A stretch of DNA of 64,000 nucleotides, taken from Haloglycomyces albus DSM 45210. GTDB lineage: Bacteria; Actinomycetota; Actinomycetes; Mycobacteriales; Micromonosporaceae. The stretch spans positions 862,554 through 926,553 of the forward strand of contig NZ_AZUQ01000001.1 of NCBI RefSeq assembly GCF_000527155.1, read 5' to 3'. Within the stretch, counting starts at the first letter, position 1; each line of letters begins with the position of its first letter. A model generated the notes under the pieces. It saw only the letters and a program-made list of their open reading frames with translations, did not search any database and had not been told where the DNA came from. A program made the translations under genes and the position numbers. This document shows, one piece after another, positions 15,993 to 23,901 of the stretch.

Positions 15993-16814
15993 TTAACCGG
16001 CAACGGCCTTGAGGAAGTCCTTTGTACGTTCCTCTTCGGGAGCCGTGAACATCTGCTCGGGGTTACCTTCCTCCACGATGACACCCTTGTCGAACATCAT
16101 CACGCGATTCGACACGTCACGGGCGAAGCTCATCTCGTGCGTCACGATCAACATGGTGATGTCGGTGCTTGAGGCAATATCACGCAAGACTTCGAGGACA
16201 TCGGCCACCAGCTCGGGGTCCAGAGCCGAGGTCACCTCGTCCAAGAGGAGAACCTCCGGCTGCATGGCCAGAGCACGGGCGATCGCCACACGCTGCTGCT
16301 GCCCACCCGACAACTGACTCGGGTAGTGGTCCAGCTTGTCGGACAGGCCCACCAGCTCCAAGTACTCCTTGGCGCGGACGTTGACCTCGTCCTTGTCCTG
16401 CTTCAGCGCGTGAATCGGGGCCTCAGTGACGTTCCGCAGCACCTTCATGTTGGGAAACAGATTGAACTGCTGAAACACCATGCCGACCTTGCTGCGTGCA
16501 CGACGCAGATAAGCCTCGTGAGCAGGACGGAGCTTGCCGTGCTTTTCCTGGTGGCTATAGGGTTGCCCATCCAGGTAAATGACCCCGCCGTCCTTCTCAG
16601 GATGCTTGGTGGGCGTGACGTGTTCCAAGGTCATAAGCAGACGGAGAATCGTCGTCTTACCCGAACCACTGGGGCCGATGAGCGTCACGCGCTCACCCTT
16701 GTCAATCCCCATGTTCAACTGGTTGAGGACCGTCAAATCCCCGAACCGCTTCATCACGCGGTCAAAGTGAATATACGGATGCTGGTCGTCTGAATTAGAA
16801 GTTTGATTTGGCAA
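15993..16814 (-). CDS. ehuA: Ectoine/hydroxyectoine-type ABC transporter ATPase
   Basis: A 273-aa polar amino acid-type ATPase: Walker A GPSGSGKTT, Q-loop FQQFNLFPNM, signature LSGGQQQR, Walker B LLLDEVTSALDP, switch His in IVTHEM. The segment LRRARSKVGMVFQQFNLFPNM followed by KVLRNVTEAP matches my recollection of the EhuA branch. I place the start at a TTG at 16814, which has GGAGAT seven bases upstream and overlaps ehuD by 20 bp. The longer frame to 16910 lies wholly inside ehuD and is not used. It is the last gene of ehuB-C-D-A. Substrate is inferred from similarity; another amino acid is possible. Confidence 0.78.
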   Translation of the reverse strand: MPNQTSNSDDQHPYIHFDRVMKRFGDLTVLNQLNMGIDKGERVTLIGPSGSGKTTILRLLMTLEHVTPTKHPEKDGGVIYLDGQPYSHQEKHGKLRPAHEAYLRRARSKVGMVFQQFNLFPNMKVLRNVTEAPIHALKQDKDEVNVRAKEYLELVGLSDKLDHYPSQLSGGQQQRVAIARALAMQPEVLLLDEVTSALDPELVADVLEVLRDIASSTDITMLIVTHEMSFARDVSNRVMMFDKGVIVEEGNPEQMFTAPEEERTKDFLKAVAG

Positions 16815-17466
16815 GACGGATCTCCAATCTTCTCGAAGCCAAGGCAATCGGGTACGACGCCACCAGGAACAGCAGACCCGCCATGGTATAGCCCTCAATA
16901 CCTCCCACATAGGAGATGCTGGCGTACTCGCGAACCCGAGCGATCATCTCCATGACACCGATGGCGGTAAGGACGGGTACCTCTTTGAACATCGCCACCA
17001 ACCAGTTGGTGACGGACGGCAGCGACCGCTTCAGCATTTGAGGCCCGATGACCGTACGCCACGTGTGAGTGCGAGGTAGCGACAGGGCCGTGGCCGCCTC
17101 CCATTGTCCTTTGGGAATGGCCTCGATACCGGCCCGGAACGACTCCATTACGTAAGAGGAATAGTGCACTCCCAACACAATGGCACCTACCACCATCGCC
17201 GTCAGGTTCAGTCCATTGAGAACGGTACTGGTGAAAGTGAACACCAAAAGGACTTGGACCAACAGGGGGGTATTGCGAATAAACTGCATGACACCGCTGA
17301 TCGTGGCCGCGGCCCATCGTGGCGCGATCTGCAGAGCGATGGCCGCCAGGAGACCGAGCACGGTCGCGAGGAGCGCCGACCAGACGGCAATCTGTAGCAC
17401 GACCAGGAATCCTTCCCACACATAGGGAAAGACGTTCTTAGCCGCTTCATTATCCCAATCGGTCAT
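16795..17466 (-). CDS. ehuD: Ectoine-type ABC transporter permease
   Basis: A 223-aa inner-membrane permease of the His/Glu/Gln/Arg (3-TM to 5-TM) type. It shows the FIRNTPLLVQ motif at about residue 65 and an EAA loop (WEAATALSLP...) at about 135 that contacts the ATPase. Its ATG overlaps the ehuC stop (TAATG), indicating coupled translation, and its 3' end overlaps ehuA by 20 bp. Confidence 0.78.
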   Translation of the reverse strand: MTDWDNEAAKNVFPYVWEGFLVVLQIAVWSALLATVLGLLAAIALQIAPRWAAATISGVMQFIRNTPLLVQVLLVFTFTSTVLNGLNLTAMVVGAIVLGVHYSSYVMESFRAGIEAIPKGQWEAATALSLPRTHTWRTVIGPQMLKRSLPSVTNWLVAMFKEVPVLTAIGVMEMIARVREYASISYVGGIEGYTMAGLLFLVASYPIALASRRLEIRLAKSNF

Positions 17467-18173
17467 TACTTGCCTCCTGCTCCGGTCGCCATCCGCTGCT
17501 TCGGATCAATGCCGAGTCCTCGTTTGGCTCGATTCTCCAGAGCGCGCATTCCGCTCCAGATGAGCCAGGCCAGGAGGAAGTAGACGACCAGTACGAAGCT
17601 CAACTGGACCAGGCGATCCTGATCGGGGCGTTCACCGATCGTCTTGGCCATCTCGGTCAAGTCGACGACCGCGATCATCGACACCAGTGCGCTCGCTTTC
17701 AACAGCATGACGGCGAACGAGCACAGGGACGGAATCATTTCCGGCCACGCTTGGGGGAGAATGACGCGCCAGAACTTCTTGACTCCATGTATTCCCAGAG
17801 CGGTACACGCCTCATGCTGCGAATGCGGTACCGCCTGTAGGGCTCCGCGCACCACTTCGCTGCTGTAGGCACCGTAGTTGATGGCAAGCGCGATGATTCC
17901 CGCGACAATGAGGTAGTCGAATCGGAAATTAAAAAGGGCGGGCATCGCGTAAGCGAACCAGAACAGCTGCACTACGACCGAGGATCCGCGAATGAACTCG
18001 ACAAAAGTCCGGGCGGGGGCTCGTAGAATCAATTTTGGGGAGTGCGTGGCCAGACCGAGACCGAAGGCAATGACCAGAGCCAGTGCCGCCGACGATACGG
18101 TAATGAATACCGTAGTGCCCAGGGGCTCGGCATAGTTGGGAAGCACTCCCACGACATCTGTAATTGCATCCAA
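17466..18173 (-). CDS. ehuC: Ectoine-type ABC transporter permease
   Basis: A 235-aa permease paralogous to the next gene, with about five hydrophobic segments. Family motifs are FIRGSSVVVQLFW (about residue 60) and an EAA loop HEACTALGI (about 120). It is separated from ehuB by 110 bp containing a strong hairpin, and joined to ehuD by a stop/start overlap. With EhuD it should form the heterodimeric membrane channel. Confidence 0.78.
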   Translation of the reverse strand: MDAITDVVGVLPNYAEPLGTTVFITVSSAALALVIAFGLGLATHSPKLILRAPARTFVEFIRGSSVVVQLFWFAYAMPALFNFRFDYLIVAGIIALAINYGAYSSEVVRGALQAVPHSQHEACTALGIHGVKKFWRVILPQAWPEMIPSLCSFAVMLLKASALVSMIAVVDLTEMAKTIGERPDQDRLVQLSFVLVVYFLLAWLIWSGMRALENRAKRGLGIDPKQRMATGAGGK

Positions 18174-18236
18174 GGATTCTCATCCTTAATTATGATCGTG
18201 CTGCCGCACGGATTTCCTTGATGGACCTTCCAGATT

Positions 18237-18273
18237 AATGGGGTGGTGCAACCATCTGTGCCACCACCCCATT
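18237..18273 (-). terminator. Hairpin between ehuB and ehuC (attenuator-like)
   Basis: A 12-bp perfect stem AATGGGGTGGTG/CACCACCCCATT (18237-18248 with 18262-18273), directly behind the ehuB stop codon and before ehuC. There is no real T-tract. Such hairpins commonly stabilise the binding-protein mRNA and lower readthrough, giving more EhuB than permease (inference). Confidence 0.65.
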
Positions 18274-18283
18274 CACGGATTGT

Positions 18284-19210
18284 CTACTGGTAATTCTCCG
18301 GACACAATGACTCAGCGGTCATGTCTTCCGGCGGGAAGTTCTCTTCCACGGTGAATCCGTAGTCGCCGACAAGGGACAGCCACTTGTCCTTGTCGTTGAG
18401 TACTTCGGCGATCTTCTCGTTGTACTGGTCGCGCAGCTTCTTATTGGCTTCACTGAATACGGCGGCACCGGCCCCGATAATTTCTTCGCCGTTCTCATCC
18501 TTAGGGTAGAAACCCTCGGTGACCTCGAGCTCGTCGTCCTGTTCTGCCTCCAGAGCGAGGTTGATCTGAGTCAGCTCGATGGCGTCGCAGCGACCGGCCT
18601 TCAGCTCGAGTTTGAGACCTTCCAAGTCGTCCTGCACATTAAGCTGATCCTCCGGAATACCCATATCCTTCGCAATGGTGTGACCGGTGGTTCCGTTCAT
18701 GACACCCATAACGGCATCGTCGCTTTCGGCGACGTCCTCAATGGTGTGAATGTCCTTGGGGTTACCGTTCAACACCATCATGGCGTCGGGCATGACGTAG
18801 TCCGGGTCGGCGAAGTAGGCGTTTTTGCAACGCTTTTCATTGACGAACATACCGGCGATGACGATGTCGTGGGTGTTTCCCAGTCCGGCGATGAGACCGT
18901 CCCAGCCCGGGTCCGTCCACTCGATGCGGTCGGGGTCGGCTCCGAACTGCTCCAGAATATAAGTGTGGAGGGCGACTGACTGCCCTTCAACCTCATTGGT
19001 GTCCGGGTTACGGAACGAGTACGGGTTCTCATTGGCGTAGGCGATTGTAATGTCCTGGCCGCTAAGGTCAATGGTACCGTCGTCACCTTCGGAATCGCCG
19101 AGCGAATCGCGCTCGGCTTTGGAGCAGGCGGACGTGGCCAGTGCAATTGCCGCTGCCCCTCCCCCGGCTGCCATGAGTTGACGGCGGTTGAGGCTTGTGC
19201 GCTTGAACAC
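18284..19210 (-). CDS. ehuB: Ectoine-type ABC transporter substrate-binding lipoprotein
   Basis: A 308-aa solute-binding protein. The signal region has RTSLNRRQLMAAGG (twin-Arg-like) and the lipobox TSAC near residue 29. The type-2 periplasmic-binding fold begins at about residue 50 (ITIAYANENPYSF). VIAGMFVNEKRC and YFADPDYV match the EhuB pattern as I know it. The protein is rich in Asp/Glu, as expected for an exposed protein in a saline habitat. It is the first gene of ehuBCDA, divergent from a GntR regulator. No ectoine catabolic genes are adjacent, so uptake for osmoprotection is more likely than for food. Confidence 0.78.
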   Translation of the reverse strand: MFKRTSLNRRQLMAAGGGAAAIALATSACSKAERDSLGDSEGDDGTIDLSGQDITIAYANENPYSFRNPDTNEVEGQSVALHTYILEQFGADPDRIEWTDPGWDGLIAGLGNTHDIVIAGMFVNEKRCKNAYFADPDYVMPDAMMVLNGNPKDIHTIEDVAESDDAVMGVMNGTTGHTIAKDMGIPEDQLNVQDDLEGLKLELKAGRCDAIELTQINLALEAEQDDELEVTEGFYPKDENGEEIIGAGAAVFSEANKKLRDQYNEKIAEVLNDKDKWLSLVGDYGFTVEENFPPEDMTAESLCPENYQ

Positions 19211-19572
19211 GGGTTATCCCTCCAGAGGTTTTTTCGGATACCGGCAACAGACTACAGTCCGATTGTTCATATGTCTACAATCTGAACTCTGACAAACGAT
19301 AACAATATCATCAATATTTCAGACGTCGACCTGGAGCCCAGCGTGTATATACAGTATGTGAGTAGGCGACTCCATTCCTGGTGTTGACATTGAGAATGTA
19401 GACTGTTGACAAATGAACGCCACATGAGAGAATTCTGGTGAGCGTCATTCGTATCGAACACACTGAACACGACGAGCATTCTCGCTGGGGACAGTGACGC
19501 ATACGCGTCCGCCGGTAGTCACCCCGCCGGCCAACCATCCACGTGCACAACGACGACCATAGGGAGCGTGAC
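19211..19572. promoter_or_regulatory. Divergent regulatory region ehuB / GntR regulator
   Basis: 362 bp without a gene, A+T-rich compared with its neighbours. TGTATATACA (19344-19353) is a perfect 10-bp palindrome near the centre, of the kind FadR-type GntR proteins often bind. TGTAGAC occurs at 19398-19404 and inverted at 19271-19277 (GTCTACA). Possible -35 boxes TTGACA lie at 19384 and 19406 for the plus-strand gene. AGGGAGCG precedes the ATG at 19573. Which of these is the operator cannot be decided from sequence alone. Confidence 0.45.
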
Positions 19573-20331
19573 ATGGCTATTCCGAATCAGCGGCGACCAG
19601 GCGGTCTTGCGCCTGTGCGGCGCGCTTCAACCGTCGACCTCATTACGGAGGCGCTTAAAGAAGCAATAATGAACGGACAGCTGCGCCCCGGGTCCGCCTT
19701 GCGCGAAACCGAACTCTCCCAACAGCTCAACGTCAGTCGAGGACCGCTTCGTGAAGCACTGCAACGTCTCTGCACCGAAGGTATTGCCGTCTCTCGTGGA
19801 CGGCGCGGCCTCGCCGTCGCGTCCATGGAAGCCAGCGACATCGTGGAGGTCCACTTCCTCCGCAAGGACATTGCCCTGAAAGCGATCGCTCGCCTGCATA
19901 CGGTTGACGACGATATTTACGATCAAGCGCTGGATAGCCTGCGGCAGCTGCTGCATCGAATGAACGGAGCGGTGGACGACGAACACGCCCGCCAGTTGGG
20001 CGACAGCTACCACGTCTTCCACCAAACGCTGACCGACCTTGCCGGTTCTCAACGCCTCTCACGATTCATGCGCACCCTGTTGGTCGAGACCCGCCTGTGC
20101 ACCTACACTGTCTACACCGACTACAAGATCCACTCCTCACTGGTCGAAGAACACGAGGACATCTGGAAAGCCCTGCGGAGGAAGAACTTCAACGAGGTTG
20201 AACAGCTTCTGGAGTCACACTTCCAGAACGAGATCGAACACCTGACGGGCGAACCTGAAGAGGACGAACAGTTGGAACACTCCGTTCCCCACAAACCACA
20301 ACCCCTCGATCCCATCGACATCGCCTGGTAA
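19573..20331 (+). CDS. GntR family (FadR/FCD) transcription regulator
   Basis: A 252-aa regulator. The winged helix-turn-helix is at about residues 20-85 (VDLITEALKEAIMNGQLRPGSALRE, then LNVSRGPLREALQRL). The all-helical FCD ligand domain spans about 95-225, with D/H residues that could bind a metal. The ATG at 19573 with AGGGAGCG upstream is preferred to the ATG ten codons earlier. Its divergent position suggests it controls ehuBCDA, possibly in answer to ectoine or a derivative. Known ectoine regulators (EnuR of the MocR type, AsnC types) are different, so this would be another solution (inference). Confidence 0.85.
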   Translation: MAIPNQRRPGGLAPVRRASTVDLITEALKEAIMNGQLRPGSALRETELSQQLNVSRGPLREALQRLCTEGIAVSRGRRGLAVASMEASDIVEVHFLRKDIALKAIARLHTVDDDIYDQALDSLRQLLHRMNGAVDDEHARQLGDSYHVFHQTLTDLAGSQRLSRFMRTLLVETRLCTYTVYTDYKIHSSLVEEHEDIWKALRRKNFNEVEQLLESHFQNEIEHLTGEPEEDEQLEHSVPHKPQPLDPIDIAW

Positions 20332-20357
20332 CTTCGCCGGAGTTACAAAGCATATGT

Positions 20358-20402
20358 ACAACTCGGTGCCGCCCATTACAACTGAGGGCGGCACCGAGTT
20401 GT
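20358..20402. terminator. Bidirectional terminator between GntR gene and minus-strand family gene
   Basis: A perfect 17-bp stem (20358-20374 with 20386-20402) with an 11-nt loop, between two convergent genes. It would serve both directions, though T-tracts are short. Confidence 0.8.
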
Positions 20403-20464
20403 GTCGTTGGAACCTCCATCGATCTAACGTTGAAGCCAATCCTCTGGCCGGGAATCACCGTTGG

Positions 20465-21040
20465 TCACAGTTGCGGGTCGCAGATTCTCCAGACTCCGTC
20501 TTCTTTCCGCATCTGCCAAGGGAACCGCTCGACACTCAGCTCCGATTCAACGTCCTGACTCGAAGTGACCATCATTTTTACGTCGACCATCGCGCTGTCA
20601 CCATCAACCTCGCTGCCCTTGACTTCCATGTCCACCTGCATGGAATTTCGCATGGGGAGGGCGGAACCGGTCTCGTATTCGTCGTTGTATTCGGCCTGGA
20701 GTTCAGGACAGAAAAACGATAGGCCCTCATCCCACGCGGCTTCATGGTCACCGTCCAAAAAATCCTGCACGGGGCCGTCGATGTACTTCTGCACCACGTC
20801 TTCAGGAGTGTCGTCTCGAGATGGCCCATTATTTCCACCGTTCAAAACGATGTACGCCGCGCCTCCGACGAGGGCCAGAATGACCACCCCGGCAACGAGG
20901 ACAACGATCGGGGTTTTATTACCGCTCTTCTGCGGCGGTTCCTCGGAGTTCGGAGGATTGCCGTTCAGCTGCTGGGACTGTGGTTCCGGTCGCTGTCGGT
21001 TTGGGTCAGAACTCGGCCGTGAGGGTTGAGGTACCATCAT
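20465..21040 (-). CDS. Single-pass membrane protein, diverged member of local family
   Basis: A 191-aa protein with a polar Pro/Gln/Asn-rich head (residues 1-45), one transmembrane helix after SGNKTP (about 46-68) and an extracytoplasmic domain resembling DUF4878/NTF2-like folds. That domain opens TPEDVVQKYIDGPVQDFLDGD and ends W-x3-KEDGVWRICD, the hallmark shared with the three intact relatives at 23028, 23902 and 24749. It lacks the PPQQPGYPP repeats of the others and is the most diverged copy. It is separated from them by the tnpB element and the pseudogene. Function unknown. Confidence 0.8.
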   Translation of the reverse strand: MMVPQPSRPSSDPNRQRPEPQSQQLNGNPPNSEEPPQKSGNKTPIVVLVAGVVILALVGGAAYIVLNGGNNGPSRDDTPEDVVQKYIDGPVQDFLDGDHEAAWDEGLSFFCPELQAEYNDEYETGSALPMRNSMQVDMEVKGSEVDGDSAMVDVKMMVTSSQDVESELSVERFPWQMRKEDGVWRICDPQL

Positions 21041-21127
21041 CGTCCTCTATCGGGTAGGCAAAACGTAAGGCACGCTCAGGATAAGCATGTCGATCTTATG
21101 CTTGCCCCGCACCCCTTTGTCAGCAAT

Positions 21128-21330
21128 TTGACATCCTCGTTTCCCTGAAGGGGAAGCGATTCCTGGCTTGGCTTCCAGCGTGGCTGGAGGCTCTACGGGC
21201 GGGTTACTGCTTCGACGCGCTGTGCCGGGACTCTCCTGGTCCTACCTGCGCTCCACGAGTCGTTTACCGTCTCCGCACGTCCTGCGGCGACCAAGCGCCT
21301 GCCTTCGGCGCGGATATTCTTCTCAGCGTT
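21128..21330 (-). ncRNA. Probable omega RNA / right-end RNA of tnpB
   Basis: In IS200/IS605 TnpB systems the guide (omega) RNA comes from the 3' end of tnpB and the right end, with the guide just outside the element. Here the matching region covers the last part of tnpB and the ~65 bp to the end hairpin (arms near 21142-21162). The guide would lie in the flank below about 21130. This follows from family knowledge; the exact ends are inferred. Confidence 0.45.
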
Positions 21331-22449
21331 GGCATCCCGGTCATGGGACACCCCACACCCGCACTCCCAACGACGGACGGCCAAGCCCTCCAGGCCGGTC
21401 GGCCCGGTGAGCGCTCCGCACGCCGAGCACAGGCGGGTGGAGGGGAAGAACCGGTCGACCGTCACAAACGTCCGCCCCGCCCGGGCGGCCTCCGATTCCA
21501 GCCGGGTGAAAAACATCCCGAACGCCGCATCCTGTATCGACTTGGACATACCGGACCGCTGCAATCCCTTCACATTCAGATCCTCCACGATGATGCTATG
21601 GTTCTCGGCAACAATCGCGCAGACCTGTTTGTGTATCCAATCGGAACGGGAGTTAGTGATCTTTTCGTGGACCTTCGCCACACGGAGGCGCGCTTTGGCC
21701 CGATTGATAGAGCCCTTCTCCTTACGGCTCAGGGACCGCTGTGCCTTCTTCAGCTTGCGCTCCAGACGTTTAAAGAATCTTGGGTTGTCGATAGTCGTCC
21801 CGTCACGCAACACCGCGAAGTCCTTCAACCCCAGGTCGATCCCCGTGCCAGCGTCGTCGGGCAACGGATCAAGAAGGTCGGCACCGTCGTCTACCGCAAC
21901 CACAAACGACGCGAAGTACTTGCCCGTGGGGGTTTTGATGATTGTGACGCTGGAGGGGTCGGAGGGAAGCTCTCTGCTCCAGGCGACCGTGAGGTCCCCA
22001 ATCTTGGGCAGCCGCAACCGCCCGTTGCCGAGCACGCGGAACCGGGCGGCTTTTGTGAACCTGACCGTCTGTGTGCTCGCCCGGCGTTTGAACCGCGGTG
22101 GGCCGACACGCGGCCCCTGCCGCCTTCCGGTGAGAGAGTCAAAGAAGTTCTTATAGGCCCTATCGCAGTCCCGCATAGCCTGCTGCAGCACGACTGCCGA
22201 GACCTCGGACAGCCACTCGCGTTCCGGGGTTTTCTTCGCCTCGATGATCAGCGCCTTCGCCAACGACACCGACGACGGATAGCCCTCCCCGGCCGCGTAG
22301 GCCGCTCTGCGAACCGCGATGCAGTCGTTATACACCGTCCGCACACACCCGAATGTCCGCGCGAGCTGCCGCCGCTGCGGACCCGTCGGGTAGAGACGAA
22401 ACCGGTACCTCAGATGCAAAGCAAGAAGCGTAACGGGAACGTCTGACAT
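21193..22449 (-). CDS. tnpB: TnpB RNA-guided endonuclease (IS200/IS605 OrfB)
   Basis: A 418-aa TnpB with all parts present. The N-terminal OrfB region begins LRYRFRLYPTGPQRRQL. RuvC-I is the Asp of GIDLGLKDFAVL, RuvC-II the Glu of IIVEDLNVKGL and RuvC-III the Asp of SHDRDANAEKN. The zinc ribbon is CSAC followed by CGC (WECGCG). It should be active as an RNA-guided nuclease. The frame extends to 22536, but the upstream part lies in the terminal hairpin region of the element, so I start at ATG 22449 (MSDVPVT). It sits between the diverged family member and the pseudogene. Confidence 0.9.
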   Translation of the reverse strand: MSDVPVTLLALHLRYRFRLYPTGPQRRQLARTFGCVRTVYNDCIAVRRAAYAAGEGYPSSVSLAKALIIEAKKTPEREWLSEVSAVVLQQAMRDCDRAYKNFFDSLTGRRQGPRVGPPRFKRRASTQTVRFTKAARFRVLGNGRLRLPKIGDLTVAWSRELPSDPSSVTIIKTPTGKYFASFVVAVDDGADLLDPLPDDAGTGIDLGLKDFAVLRDGTTIDNPRFFKRLERKLKKAQRSLSRKEKGSINRAKARLRVAKVHEKITNSRSDWIHKQVCAIVAENHSIIVEDLNVKGLQRSGMSKSIQDAAFGMFFTRLESEAARAGRTFVTVDRFFPSTRLCSACGALTGPTGLEGLAVRRWECGCGVSHDRDANAEKNIRAEGRRLVAAGRAETVNDSWSAGRTRRVPAQRVEAVTRP

Positions 22450-22615
22450 AGAAATCGCGAACCAACCAGCCTCCCGAAAGGCGCTACACCCCCGCCTTGA
22501 AAGACGGAGCACTGCGTCTGAAGATAATAGCCTCATAGGAAAACGCCGAGGTCTACCTCAATACAATCTGGCCCGGAACACCGGTGACAATAGAGCGATC
22601 ACGTTGCTATCACGC

Positions 22616-22768
22616 TTAAGGAGCGAACCCTCCCGGATACGGACCCCCCTGCGGCGGCATACCTCCTTGTGAGGGCGGGTGCCCCTGCTGTTGCAGAGGA
22701 TAACCGGGCTGCTGTCCCTACTGCTGATTCGGATTGAAACCGGGTTGAGGAGGTTGGTATGTCATCAT
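22616..22768 (-). pseudogene. Broken N-terminal copy of the PQG-rich membrane protein family
   Basis: On the minus strand ATG at 22768 opens a frame reading MMTYQPPQPGFNPNQQ, then a TAG stop (codon 17), then GQQPGYPLQQQG...MPPQGG...GGFAP and a TAA at 22616. This is the head of the family (compare MSYQPPQPGFDPNQQ at 25507), including the AGGGGCGATG leader. It carries a nonsense mutation and loses everything from the transmembrane helix on. The truncated end lies about 100 bp from the tnpB element border, so loss of the 3' part may be linked to insertion or deletion there (inference). Confidence 0.85.
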
Positions 22769-23027
22769 CGCCCCTGACAATAGGTTGAGTATTCAAATAC
22801 TCACAGTCTAGAAATGCCTTGCACTTCCGATGACCTTGTCACAGAGGCTTAGCGAGTGCGTGCTTTAAAGCTCGGATCACTCGCACACGCTCCACGGTAT
22901 AGACAGACATAATCATAATCCCGCAGATACGAACAGTCTCCCGAGCATTACGGACGGCATCGTGTAAAGCGCATGGAACGTGCCCTGGTGCTGCTTGGAA
23001 GATCGAACCGTCTAGAACATTCGACGA

Positions 23028-23630
23028 TCAAAACCTGGTGTCGCAAATCTTCCAGACTCCGTCTTCCTTCTTCATTTCCCACCGAACAGTCTCCGCCGCA
23101 TACTCAGTTTTACCGTCGATTTCCATGGTGAGGCTTATATCAACATCCACCGTCGCCGTGTCACCATCGATATCACTTTCCTTGACCTCCATATGGACTT
23201 CAGTGGAGTCGTCCATCGTCTCAGCCGAGTCGGGATCATACTTATCGTTGAAATCGGATTTCAAGTCGTCACAAATGAACTCCACGCCAGTACTTTGAGC
23301 TGATTCCATATCGCCGTCTCTGGCATCCTGCAGGGGCCCATCGATATATTTCTGAACCACTTCTTCAGGAGTATCACCCTTGGAAGTTCCACCGCTACCT
23401 CCTCCAAGGAGGATGACCGCTGCCGCACCACCAACGATCAGGGCGGCCAATACAACCACGGTGACGATGATCGGGGTTTTGTTCGTAGTCTTCTGCGGTG
23501 GCGTAAGCCCGCCTGAGGGCGTTCCGTGCGGAGGTTGGCCCGTCTGTTGCGGCGGCATGCCATCCTGCAGTCCTTGCTGAGCCGGCTGCTGATTCGGGTC
23601 AAAACCCGGTTGCTGAGGTTGATACGACAT
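23028..23630 (-). CDS. Single-pass membrane protein with PQG-rich head (family member B)
   Basis: A 200-aa protein. The head (residues 1-50) is Pro/Gln/Gly-rich (MSYQPQQPGFDPNQQ). KTTNKTP precedes a transmembrane helix (about 52-75) with Gly-rich end LLGGGSGG. The outer domain begins TPEEVVQKYIDGPLQDARDGDMESAQS and ends KKEDGVWKICDTRF. The domain resembles DUF4878-like/NTF2-like extracytoplasmic folds (inference). The start is fixed by AAGGGGCGACG before the ATG, the same leader as its relatives. No partner gene is seen, and the function is unknown. Confidence 0.85.
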   Translation of the reverse strand: MSYQPQQPGFDPNQQPAQQGLQDGMPPQQTGQPPHGTPSGGLTPPQKTTNKTPIIVTVVVLAALIVGGAAAVILLGGGSGGTSKGDTPEEVVQKYIDGPLQDARDGDMESAQSTGVEFICDDLKSDFNDKYDPDSAETMDDSTEVHMEVKESDIDGDTATVDVDISLTMEIDGKTEYAAETVRWEMKKEDGVWKICDTRF

Positions 23631-23800
23631 CGTCGCCCCTTAGGAGTCGTAGAGCATTCAGACATTTACATTCTATACATGTATTGCACGTCCGATACCA
23701 CTGTCGCAAAGCTATAGGGGGCTGATATTGGGGCCTGGACGCGGTGTCGCACTGTACGCGACCTGAGTGGCATCGACCTGGGTTTCGAAGGGCGAGGGAA

Positions 23801-23830
23801 ACAAAGCCGCCCGTACCCAATCCGGGCGGC
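23801..23830 (-). terminator. Rho-independent terminator of family member C
   Basis: On the minus strand GCCGCCCG/CGGGCGGC (23823-23830 with 23806-23813) is followed by TTTGTTTCCC. It lies 70 bp behind the stop of the gene at 23902 and separates it from the next family gene. Confidence 0.82.
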
Positions 23831-23901
23831 GTTGCGTTCGGCGTCAACGACGGATCCAGGTGAATCGCTCGGAACACCGAACCGTAAGGGATGACCGACG
23901 A

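Larger units (their letters stand above)
21125..22515 (-). mobile_element. IS200/IS605-type element carrying only tnpB
   Basis: The unit contains tnpB but no tnpA (Y1 transposase). The tnpB-distal end, about 21125-21165, has the GACATCCTC...CCCTGAAGGGG...GATTCC hairpin that marks many IS200/IS605 right ends. The other end, about 22455-22515, has the foldable stretch AGACG...CGTCT followed by GCCTTTCGGGAGGC. Exact borders cannot be fixed without an empty site. Lacking TnpA, it would depend on a transposase elsewhere. Confidence 0.75.

Noticed and set aside
16815-16910. Longer EhuA beginning at 16910.
   Set aside because: The extension lies wholly within ehuD in another frame and has no similarity to the family; TTG 16814 has a good ribosome binding site.
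21329-22446. Long plus-strand open frames (275 and 367 codons) opposite tnpB.
   Set aside because: Antisense shadows of tnpB in high-G+C DNA, without domains.
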